This document shows, in pieces, positions 11,239-23,400 of a stretch of 64,000 bases of DNA. Both the position numbers and the translations under genes were made by a program. The DNA comes from Priapulus caudatus (taxonomy: Eukaryota; Priapulida; Priapulimorpha; Priapulimorphida; Priapulidae), in contig NW_014577398.1 in NCBI RefSeq assembly GCF_000485595.1, positions 7,346-71,345 of the forward strand. Reading direction: 5' to 3'. The notes below the pieces were generated by a model. It searched no databases. It worked only from the letters and a program-made list of their open reading frames with translations, and was not told the origin of the DNA. The stretch's first letter is position 1. Every line of letters starts with the position of its first letter.

Positions 11239-14200
11239 CTGAAAATTGTGCAAACAAACAATTAGTTTGGCAACTAATGCAAACTTAATTGACTTAATTT
11301 GAAGCTTGAAATGTATATATATATAAATAAATAAATAAATATATATATATATATATATGTATAGAGAGAGAGAGAGAGAGATTTCTCATCCACGAACAAG
11401 GCATTATTCTCGGTCATTCCACAATAACATTGCCTCTGTTACTGTACACTAAAGATGATGGCCCGACTGTCTTCCATTTGTATAATATGTCTACTCTACC
11501 TATGGACTGCAATTTGACGCCTACCTTATTAGTGAAAAAGGAGGTGGACTCGCGTTGTCTGGTCATGACATCTGTCACCTGCATCCAGCGATGTTCCAAG
11601 CACTCTTCTACTGTTAAGCGCTTCCTATTTTTTAAAAGCAAGATAGAACATCGGTAACACCTGGCAAATGCTTCTCCTAATTATCATTACTTCGTCACTA
11701 ACCATAAATCATGCGGAAAGACGCTGCACGTTCCCGATGCAAAATAATTATTGTAATAACATATATGGGTTACAATTCTAATAACTATTTTTAATAAATA
11801 TAACGGCATTTCATTACAGAATTGGTAGGAGCTCGCCGTCCTGTTATCGTAATGTCACGTGTCACTTACATTGGATTCCTTCTCAGCAGCTGCTGCACAA
11901 ATCGGAAGGCTTCCTGTGTGACGTTCCTGTAAAAATCTCTGTAGTCGTAGCGTACGAATGAGATGTTGTCCATCGTCTCTCTGTCATCCTCACCGAGGAA
12001 CGGCGACACACCACTCAGCCTGTGAAGAATGCACAAGTAGCTTAGCATAAACTTAATGCAATTTTCTGTTTAGACAGTCTATGTCTACATTTAGTCAGTT
12101 TACTATTAGAGTCTACTATTTACACATTTTATGTCTAGACAGTCAGCAACATAACAATAACATACAATATTTGTTTGGTGTGCTAACATATGCGTGAAAT
12201 TTGCATAAAACTGATGTAGTAATGAATAGAACAACTAGAGTTCAACTCACATTATAAATGCCAGCACGCCAACTCCCCACACATCTGCCTGCAAACTGAC
12301 TGCCTCATAGTTTGCTACTTCTGGCGCTGGAAGACGAAAATACACAGCGATATTTACACGTTAAAAAGTCTTACAGATGCATTTAATTTTCTCTTATAAT
12401 AAAATATAATAGACGGCTCTTATAATAGACGGCTTAATTTTCTCTTATAATAAAAAGAAGAAAGTATATATCAATTCATACTCCTGAATATGAGTAATAG
12501 ATCAAGCTAAGTCTAGGATCAATCCCAAAGCTGAATGCTATACTGAAACATGAGGGAGGAAATTCAATATGTATACTCATCCATTACTACAAGATATCGT
12601 TACAGCAGGAATGTATAACTTTACGATGTTTTACTTCTGACAACGGCCCCCCCCCCGAATTCTAACTCGTATACAACAGTCGCCACAGTTGGCTTCACAC
12701 GACATACCCATGAACTCCAGCGGGCAGTCACTATCGATATCCTCGTCACCGAGGGTCGGTTCCCTCAGGGTGCGCGCCGATCCAAAGTCGGCAAGCTTGA
12801 TGGTGTGGAGACGTCTGCTAACCATCATGATGTTGTCTGGCTGCAGGTCGAGGTGCACGATGCCGTGGTACTGCAGGTACTGCAGAGCGTCCAGCAGCTG
12901 CAACAGAAGCCAGTTAAATAAAATAAAAAGAATGAAATAAAAAGGAAGAAGAGGCGAGGCATCCCGCTAACCTATCAGGTGTCCACAGGATCCCCACATA
13001 ATAAAATAAAAAATGAAGAGAGGATAGAAGCTGCACATGTCAGGCTGAAGCACGACATGTCCCGCGTATAGCTTAATAATTCACTGCTTTCATATATCAG
13101 TTGTATAGCCAAACTTGGACTGATGGCTGGTGCACGACACGTTCCTTATACAGCTTAATAATTCACTTCGTTATCATTTTGCTGATGATGTTCCCACGAC
13201 AGGATCGGCAGAGGCAAACGAAATAAAAAGGAAGAAAAAAGACGAGGCATCCCGCTCACCTATCTGACGACGTTTCTTCGACAGGATTAACCAGATCAGC
13301 AGTAGCCGAAATAAAAAACCAAAGAGAGACGAGTCTGACCTGTCTGACGATCTTCGCGACAAGCTCCTCCGTGTACTCGTCGTGCCAGCATAAACACTTG
13401 AGCAGCTCTCCGCCCTCGAGCTTGTCGAGCACGAGCACGGCGTAGTCGTCGGTGAGGAACGCCTCGTGAAGCCGCACGACGTTGCCGTGGCTCAGCCTCC
13501 GCATCGCTTCGAACTCCCGCAGCACGATCGCGCGCGTCCCCGCCGTGTACGGGAAGATCTTCGCGGCGCGATGCGTCTGGTCGCGGCTGTCGATGCACTT
13601 GTGCACGGCGCAGAAGCGGCCCCTGGTGGAGAGACGGCGAGGACGGGTTAGCGGGGTCGCCGTAGCGATGGGCAATGGCATTCTGCTGATCGCACAAACT
13701 ACTCTCGTTTACTATGCTTACGAAGACGATGAATATCAATTGAAAATAATTGATATATAATAAGACTAATATATGATATTAATGGATAATATATTTTAAT
13801 ATTGTTAAATATTATTTCAATAATTATTGTTCATGCAACTTGTTACGTTGACTATGCATTGGCTTTGCTTCACGCGCTGAAGAATAATCGGCGTCTGAGG
13901 ATGGCATTTACGAGAGCTCATTGCCAGAAACAAACCCAGTCTTAACACTAGTCTTTACGTCTAACTTTTTCTCATAGAATTGAGCCATTTTTTGATTTTT
14001 CACACATCACGATGTGGAGAAAAATTGACGTACACGAAGATGTTTTCTCTGAACACGTAGTTGTTCTCTGGGTCAGCCTCCTGCAGCGGCACAGGAGTGA
14101 ACTCCGTGTCGTAGGCGACCGTCGTCATGCCACTCAAGCTCTTCCTGTGCATGGCTTCCTTAATCAGATGAGCCTTAGACCTCTCTATTTTCAGCTTTGG

Positions 14201-14374
14201 CTCACCTACAGACAGAGAATGGTTCACGTTAGTTGCATTCTGTGCCTCTAGAAGGGTATTGAAATGATGCCATTGGTGCTCTAGCATGAGTTTACCTATA
14301 CAGTATAGTGTCTTAAATTATCATTCATATACACAACAGTAAAAGCAAAGATAGTGAAGCTGTGCAGTGTATCG

Positions 14375-14420
<46 letters not shown>

Positions 14421-17400
14421 TCGCGCACGCGCGCGTGTGTGCACGTGAGTGCATGCCCGTGTGCAAGTGAATGTTAGTGTGTACGTTTGCATACGTGTTC
14501 ATAAGTGCATATGAGTGATGGTAAGCAATGCTATGATCTGACGAACCTGGCATTGGAGTTCTCATTTCTATAGAGGAGAAGCTGTAGGGACCGTAACCAA
14601 ACTGGTTCTTGGCACAAGAGCGGAACCTGTAGGGTGTGTTCGGAATAAGGCCGGTCACCACTGTGAACTCTTCCTCTACCGTATCCGATGCCATCGTCCA
14701 TCTCTCCTCACCTGCAGTAATATCTGACATAATAATACGATAAAAATACAGGTACAGTATGGTTAAAATTCAGGTACAATATGGTTACAATTCAGGTACA
14801 GTATGGTTAAAATTCGTGCTCTATCAACAACGAACTTGATAGCAACACAAACAAGTTAACTATATTTAAGAAAATCATGGAATATTAAAATAATTAATAC
14901 TATTATACATTTACTATTGAACATAATTCTAATTATACAGAAAGAACATACCCGTGCATTATCACTGCAGATATAACACACAAATAGCGATGATCATTAC
15001 GAAAATGTACAGTCCCCATTGTCAGGGGTAACTGAAGAGAAGACAACTAAGTTACATACGAGGTTTCCTATAGTCCACTCTGTATGTTTGTATATCCGAG
15101 TTTCCATCGAATTTCGGTGCATCCCACTCGAGGAAAGCTTCGTTAGGTGCAATCTGCACCACTTGTGGCCTAGATGGCATATCTGGTGTCTCTGTAATTA
15201 CACAATCACGCAATCTATAAATCGCTTACACTTGAGGTACACCAATGTAAAAGCATGGAATGTGGTTAACCATAGTATACATATAGAAGCGTGTAAACTT
15301 GGTACGTGTTTTTGTGTGTTTACGCTATTGTTGTGTTTTTACTAGGGGTGCACCGGAACTTGGATCCCCAATTTGTCAAAGTTCCGGTTCCGGCCGGAAC
15401 CCTTCAGGAACAGTCGGCCGGAACCAGAACTTTTTCCTAATTTCATTTCTGCTACAAGCGTCATCAAGATCAAAAGATCAGTCACTGAATGTAGTTGAGC
15501 GTCAATAGAGTCAACTTGCTGACAATATAGTGTTAACAACTTCACACTATTCTGCCCAGAAAACGTTTGCCACTTGAACATCGGCTAACTAACTGAACTG
15601 AACCTAACTGATGTTAGGTGATTCACGAGATTTTCTTTTAAAATAAAATACTCTTAGAGCCACAGGAATGGCATCTGTTTGTTAGTTGAAAATAATCGAC
15701 TAAAACCATACTACCAGGGATACTGCAACATGCAGGTTTTGCCACACAATTCGCTCGCGAATAAGATGCCAGAATTATGCACTGTAAGAAGATGATTCAT
15801 ACACCTAACAACCATCCTGTAATTAGAACTTTGTAGCTTTGAGAACAATGAGAAGAATGTAGAATGTGAACATGTAGACAATGAGAACATGTATATAATG
15901 AGAACATGAGACATGAGAACATGAGAACATGAGACATGAGAACATGAGACATGAGAACATGAGAACATGAGAACATGAGAACATGTGACACAATGAGAAC
16001 ATGAGACATAATGAGAACATGTAGAACAATGAGCATTGTCTTACTCGCCAGAGTGATGTGCCTGCTAATAATATTTCGTTCAGGCCGAGTGAGTTTGCGC
16101 AATACGGGGCCAATTAAAACTGTCAAGTTTATTCCCAGCTTAAGTTCCGGTTCCGGCCAGGTAGTTCCGGCCGGAACTTTTTTCAAGTTCCAGCTGGTTC
16201 TAGTTCCGGCCGGAACTTAAAAAGTTGGATCCGGTGCACCCATAGTTTTTACATGGTGACTTCAAATCCGGCATTCAAACTTTCCACCGAAATCTTATTG
16301 GCTCACGTGTTTTTCACTGCATATGAAGTGCGTTATAGACTTAGAAGATGTGCAATGCTGATACGGTGATTATAGTCTACGATATGTGTTAGTAAATAAT
16401 TACGCGGCACATGAAAAGGATAATGTAATCAATTACATTATTATCGTGGTTACTGAAGCTGATAAGGTCTATGTCTCCCTGGGTACTGCCGGAACGTACC
16501 CTGAGTACGTACCCTGGTAACTATCTGATATGGTTAGGGTTAGGGTTAGGGTTAGGGTTAGGGTTAGGGTTAGGGAGTAGGCGAGGTACGGTCCGGCATA
16601 TTAGATAGTTACCAGGGTACGTTCCGGCAGTACCCAGGGAGACATAGACCCTATCAGCGTTACTGAAGGGCAGCAGATTTCTTCATAGCTTCAATATATC
16701 ATATATTCATCAAAAATATATTCAATATATATATAAGAAAATACAATCAAAGACATATTCATCAAGCTCTATCTAGTGGAAGAATTCTGCCTACCTCCTA
16801 GTCTCAGCCTGGCCCAGCACGTGGATTCGCCAAAGCTGTTGCGAGCAACAACCTTGTAAACTCCAGCTGCGAACTGTGTTGGATGAGGCATCAGGAGAGT
16901 AGCAACGCCATCTATTGTCAGATTTATGTCTAAGTCTTGTCCACCCATCGACAGCCTTTCGTCATTACGGTACCTGATGTGTGAGAAAAGAAACAGTATG
17001 AACCTATTATTCTGACAGACAAGATATACTTAAGATGTAACATATGTATCTGAATCAAATCCCTTTTCACACATCTGTAGTAACATCGCTGACAATGATG
17101 ACTAATGTTCGTGTCTGTCAGTCCTATATATCTATCCGTCCATCCATCCATGAATTAGAAACATAATGTCAAGGGGGAGGGGGTCTATTGACCAAAGAAA
17201 TATTGCCATACGTAGACAATGCCAGAGATGATATTGTTACAAATAGTAATTGCCCAGGGTATATTGCCATAACGAATATTGTTCAGGGGGATATTGCCAG
17301 AAAAGGACATTGCCCAAAGGGACATTGCCATAAACAGAGATAGTCCAGAAGATTAATTCCATAAACATGTATTCTCCAGGGAATTAGTACCACAAACAAA

Positions 17401-20400
17401 TGATATGAAGAGGAATATTAACCGGTAAGAAAACAGATAGATATGAAACCGAATGAGCCATACCAACATGAAGCCCTAGCACTACACTATCTTCCTACAC
17501 TTATATACATTCTTACTTCTGTCTACACTCTGCTTCTCCACAACATGCAATGCTGAGCGAGGGAGACTACACAGAACTATGCACCAACTACACGTCCACC
17601 CTCTATATATATATCACCTACTATGTATATATATATATATATATATGTCAACTACTATATATATGTCAACTACTATATATATGTCACCTACTACATACAC
17701 CACCCTCGTCTCACTCACTCACTCACCACGACACGTTTGGCAGCGGGTTGCCGACGACGACACACTTGAGCGTCACGGCGACGTTCGCGCGGAACGACGT
17801 GTCGTGCAGCTTCTCGCGGAAGACGGGCGCGTGTCCCTCGCCGTGCAGCCGCCGCCGCATCGCGAGGTTGGAGATCTGCACGCGCGTCGACACGCCGCGG
17901 TCGTCCTCCGCCTCGTCCTGAATGTCGAGGATGCGGCGGCGCTCGTGCACGGACGGACGCGCCTTCTCGCTGTACAGGCCCTTCGAGTGCCACCTGCGAT
18001 TCACGCAAAAAGCACGGGTTAGCGATACTATAAGGTAATAGTATAGTCTAGTTCTAGTAGTGGGTTAGTTCTTTCTAGTAGTCTAGTTCTGGGTTAGCGA
18101 ACTGCGCATCCCTTCCACAAGTACCTTCCCTACCCACTCAGAAGTTCTATCTCTAAGGAGTTCTATAGTCTTCTTCTATAAGTACCTTCTCTTGTAAGAA
18201 GTTCTATCTCCAGGAGTTCTATAGTCTTCTATATGTACCTTCTCCTATAAGTATTTCTATCTCTAAAGAGTACTATAGTCGTCTTCTATATGTATAAGTA
18301 CTTTCTAGGTACATACATGTGCCCACACACCAGAATCAGTGTTACCCACAAACCTGTCTTGATCAGCACCCCCATTCATTCCTTCCCATGATGGAGAAGA
18401 CTAAGCAGATGCATATTTGTTGTTTATTTATTGTCGTGTGACTATAGTTATTTAGAAATTCCCCGGTCATCATTCCCAGTCATCAGTTCATCAGGCCATC
18501 AGTTCAGTTCAGTTCAGTTCATCAGTTCAGTTCAGTTCAGTTCATCAGGCCATCAGTTCAGTTCAGTTCGGTTCAGTTTATCAGTTCATCAGGCCATCAG
18601 GCCATCAGTTCAGTTCAGTTCAGTTCAGTTCAGTTCAGTTCATCAGTTCATCAGGCCATCAGTTCATCAGTTCATCAGTTCATCAGTTCATCAGGCCATC
18701 AGTTCATCAGGCCATCAGTTCAGTTCAGTTCAGTTCATCAGTTCATCAGGCCATCAGTTCATCAGGCCATCAGTTCAGTTCAGTTCGGTTCAGTTCATCA
18801 GTTCATCATTCATCATCATTCACCTCCAGCTCCACATGGTGTCCTCCAGGTATCCACGCAGTCGGCTCGTGTACTGCGGGTCCTTCAGCTGCACGAGCGT
18901 CGTGTCGGGGCCGTGCGTGTACGCCGTAGACCAGGGGAAGTGCTTCAGCATGTAGCCGGCATTCTCACTCAGCTTCTGATCCAGGTCCCAGTGACCCGGC
19001 TCTACCCTCACACACGTCTTGTCCACCTACACACAGATCCTCATGATTATTATTATAATTATAATTACAGATATGCATCAATATTATTATAATAATTATA
19101 AGCATAACATATAACCATTATTATTATGATTGTGGTTATTATTATTATCATTATTATTGTTATTATTATTGTTGTAATCTGTATTTCTTGAATGACATTA
19201 ACTTTATTAACTTTTTATGGTATTAATTTAACTTTGTGCAATGGTAAAGAGTGAAAATGCATTTGAGCAGCAGAAGGGGATATGTGGCAGACGCCTCCCA
19301 CCACCTGATCATGACTACTACAATACTTGTATAGAATCCTTATCTATGGTTAGTAAGACAACATCATCAAGTGTATATTTAACAATTATTCGCCAAAGGC
19401 GAGGCGAATCTTGTTGAATAATCCCCGAGACAAACGGCGAATAATTGTTTTAGTATCATTGCCCGATATTTGGTACTTTTGGGGACAGCATTTTCTTTAA
19501 ATTTGTCAATTTCGGCTTCCGTAACATTTACAAATCTAGCCGCCATTTTTGGCGCCACTACAATGTAAACCCTAGAGGTGATTATCGAAAAATAATCACC
19601 TAGGTCTCGACCAATCAGCGCGCAGGATTTCCTATAATCACTCGGGCGATGATACTAATAATTATTATTACTATTAATGCTATTTCTGATGCCATCGTCG
19701 TGCAGCTACAGATGTGTAGATGGTGCTTACCAAGTCCTTCCTCCTGTTCTGGAAGTTTCTAAGCTGCTCAGCATCCAACTTCTCCCCTCTGTCTGGACTC
19801 TTTAGACCCTGTGTATTCACAAACATAGATGCCACAATGTGATGAGATCAGGAGTGTACAATATAGATGAATAATCTATATCTAAAGATATAGATCACAA
19901 GATTATAGATAATGAATTTATAGATTATAGATTATAATCTATATTATACATGCCTGATGAGATGACATTAAAAGAAAGATAGTATACAGAGATAAACTTA
20001 GCCTCCCTAGTCGATTTTTCCAATATATATGCTTTTCTGGGGACGTACCATACATTCACGAGGTTTAATTTGCTGCTGTTGCGATTGTGCAATTATATTT
20101 ACCCTAATGAAGGGATGTTCAGCTGCATCCTTCGCTGTCATACGCAGTCTGTGAGTGGAAACAACAACAACATTCTAGACTTTGCCACCAAAATGTACCA
20201 AGAAAATTATACAAATATATCAGAAGTAAGCCATAACTATTGTCATGGCCTTGTGCTTATTGTTTGCTTATTCTTGATTTCATTATATATCACACTTCTC
20301 AGGAATACATGCATGACGTAGTGACGTTGAGGGCATAGCACATAGACGTATATCAATATTACATATATAAAAACATTCTCCTTGCTAACTATGATAGAGA

Positions 20401-23400
20401 ACGTGAAGATTCAATACAAATAAAAATATTCTCACTCTGGAGCATCAACAAGCAAACGGTTGATGAAGTCCTTAGCTTTGTCTGACACGTCCCTGAAAGC
20501 CTGAGGGTCAAAGTCCCAGTCAGCATGTTTGACATTGTTGATTGTGTCTCTGTCGCAATCTCCCAGGAATGGTGACAGTCCAGTCAACCTGTACATTAAT
20601 TACACATGTACAAATATCTCACACGATATCGACAACTTTGATAGCCGCTCAATGTAATACTAATAGCAATATTTTCAAATTGTAGGAAGAAAACGCATTC
20701 TTTTAAATGCAAATCATTGCTATCATTGCGAATCATATCTAATATGATAATTACAGCAGTCAACCAATTTAAAATATAATTTTTTATGTTCTTTACGAAC
20801 ATTCCAAGACAGAGCGTAGTGAAAAGCATTCTGTAGTGAAAATTCTAGAACTTTCAAACTCACATGGCATACGCAATGGTTCCTATGCTCCACATGTCAG
20901 CCCCAGTCCCAATGTTGCGCCCAGTTAGTATCTCTGGGGCGACAAACTCTGGGTTGAAGCGGTCCACCTCTACTTTCTCTCCGGGTTTTAGTTGGCGAGC
21001 ATTGCCAAAGTCTATCAACTTTAGTTCTGGTGAATCAGCATGGTGGAACATCAAGTTCTCAGGCTGCAAATAAAGGAGTACAGCTCATATACGCATCTGT
21101 GTGAATAATTTTTACGGCAGTTCTGTGTCACAATCGATGCAAGTTAATTTCACGAACTATTATCAACGAACTAATACACAATACAAACAATAATGGTAAC
21201 ACGACACCAATATAATTAGTAGATAGATTTTTGACATAGTGGCACTTGTTAGTTGCTATAATGAATTATCCAAACAGTTCCTGCTTGACAGGGGTATTTC
21301 CACTAATTAATTGTAAGAATTCTGCATTCTGTGAATTCTGTGTTTTTGGAAATATATGTCAGTGAGAATATTCCTAGCATCATAACATACTCTCACCTTT
21401 AAGTCGAGATGCACGTACATAGTGGTTGCTGTGCATGTATTTCCACTAATTAATGGTAAGAATTCTATGTGTTTTTAGATAAACATGTCAGTGAGATTAT
21501 TCCTAGCATAGTGACGCACTCTCACCTTCAGGTCGAGGTGTACGTAGTGCTTGCTGTGCATGTATTTCACCGCATCCAGCAACTGCTTCAGGTACAGGGC
21601 CACTTCGTTCTCCGTGTAGCTGGGCTTGTCCGCCAGACGGTCAAACACGTTACCACCATCACAACTACAGCCACGGTCAAGGAACACACGAAATAATTCC
21701 ACATCTTCGTTTTATTTTTTCTCCAAATGAATTTGTTCCAGTAAAATAGATTTTGATACAATAGCATTTTCACTAATGACACACATCAGAAAACCCCCTG
21801 ACTATCAACACAAGTATTTCGCAATACTTACTCTTAACCTAGACCAAGGCATGCTTGTAGACAAAATATAGAAACATCTAAAGAAAATTTCCAAAAAAAA
21901 ACTGCCGATAAGATTTCCATCATCGGCACTTAAAAACATCTTCATCACTCGACTCTAAATGAACAGTGGACATTCTCCAGTGAAAAGGGATACAGTTCTT
22001 GCACCATGACTACAGCGTTCTGTGACTCGAATGCGTCGTGCAGCGTTGGTATGTTGCCGTGGTGAAGGTGACCTAGAACCTCGATCTCATGCTTGGCATT
22101 CTCCTTGTTCTCATCGGGCGTGTCGTAGAACTTGGCCGCAAACTCGCGACCCGACGTTCTCTCCACGACTTTCTTCACTTCGGAAAAGTCGCCGCTGGAA
22201 CGACAACCACGACTATGATGAAACACAAACGATGAAACACAAACGATGAAATCGTACGTACACACCGACTAGATGAAATTAATATCCTAGAATAGGTGGT
22301 ATAAGGATCAAGCATTGGAGAGCAAACTAGTGCTCGTCCATGTTGCGCGCTCTTTCTCCCTTTCTCTCTCTCTCTCAGTGAACAAACAAAGTGCATCTTA
22401 TTACATTCAAACAATAAGGCCGATTTTACTTCTCTACACACTCGGGTATGTACATACATACAGGCATACACATGTATGTATGCACACAGGCATACACATG
22501 CATGTATGCACACAGGCATACACATGCATACATACGAACGTATTATTATGCAAAAGGCAAGGGAAATCATGCAAGTATAGTTGTGTACTAACCATCCAAG
22601 GTCACCGACAGTATCATAGAAGTCATTGCACTTGTGTTTTTTAGGTGCGACCTTCTTGTTGGCTAACTCAATGTCCAGACCCAGATAGTCCAGTGGCTCG
22701 GCTATTAAAGATAAAACCACAACATTTATAATGAATCACGTAAACACAAATCGCTGCGTGCGATAAAAAACAAGACATATTGAATGTCATTATGACGAGA
22801 CTTTAGAATTTAGAATATAAAATCTTCAGTAATATTCAGTAGCATCAAGTGAATTCAGTAACACAGAAACATCCAACCGATTACACTTTGGCAAACTCAC
22901 GTTCAACAGTTACACTGCAAAACAATACAAAAAAGACAAGACACATTGAATGTCATTATGACGAGATTTTAAAATATAGATGAAAAAAATCTATAAAAAA
23001 AATCTTCCGTGAGATATAAAGACACTCACGTTCAACAGTTAGACTGCAGTGGGTATGAACCTCTCCAGCAATGTTCTTTGCCACACACGTGTACATGCCC
23101 TCATCACGCATGATAGCGTGGCGGATGGTCAGGCCATGATTGTCCGGCGGCACCTCTGTAATCTCAATCCTCTCCGAGTTCGTTATCGGGTGCCAGTCCT
23201 TGAACCACTTGATCTCGGGGTACGGTATGCCATCAACCCGGCAGTCCATCCTGCCTCCCCATCTCTCAATGATGCTCTTATCTTTCAGCGGTTCGATGAA
23301 GCATGGCGGCTCTGTAAGTGAACATTTCACTCATCATATGACTGTAGTTAATGCAGCCCAATCGAGCAAAGAATGAGAGAGCTAACAGTATAGAAATGAA

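Noticed and set aside
11414-11524. Longer C-terminus of kinase 2 reading through to a stop at 11414
   Set aside because: A GTAGGC donor at 11524 joins in phase to an exon with a kinase-tail-like sequence and its own stop at 11107; the read-through looks like intron.
15711-16186. Minus-strand frames rich in MFSCSHV
   Set aside because: Translation of the GAGAACATGA minisatellite inside a transposon.
16533-16575. Telomere or chromosome end
   Set aside because: The TTAGGG run is short, internal to a palindromic element with 9-bp target repeats, and recurs in the second copy at 46071.
18431-18955. 174-residue plus-strand frame rich in SSVQFSS
   Set aside because: Translation of the TCAGT minisatellite running antisense into a real minus-strand exon.
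22175-22720. 181-residue minus-strand frame joining the first two kinase-1 exons
   Set aside because: It reads through an intron; the spliced form gives an intact glycine loop, and the middle is low-complexity CATACA repeat.
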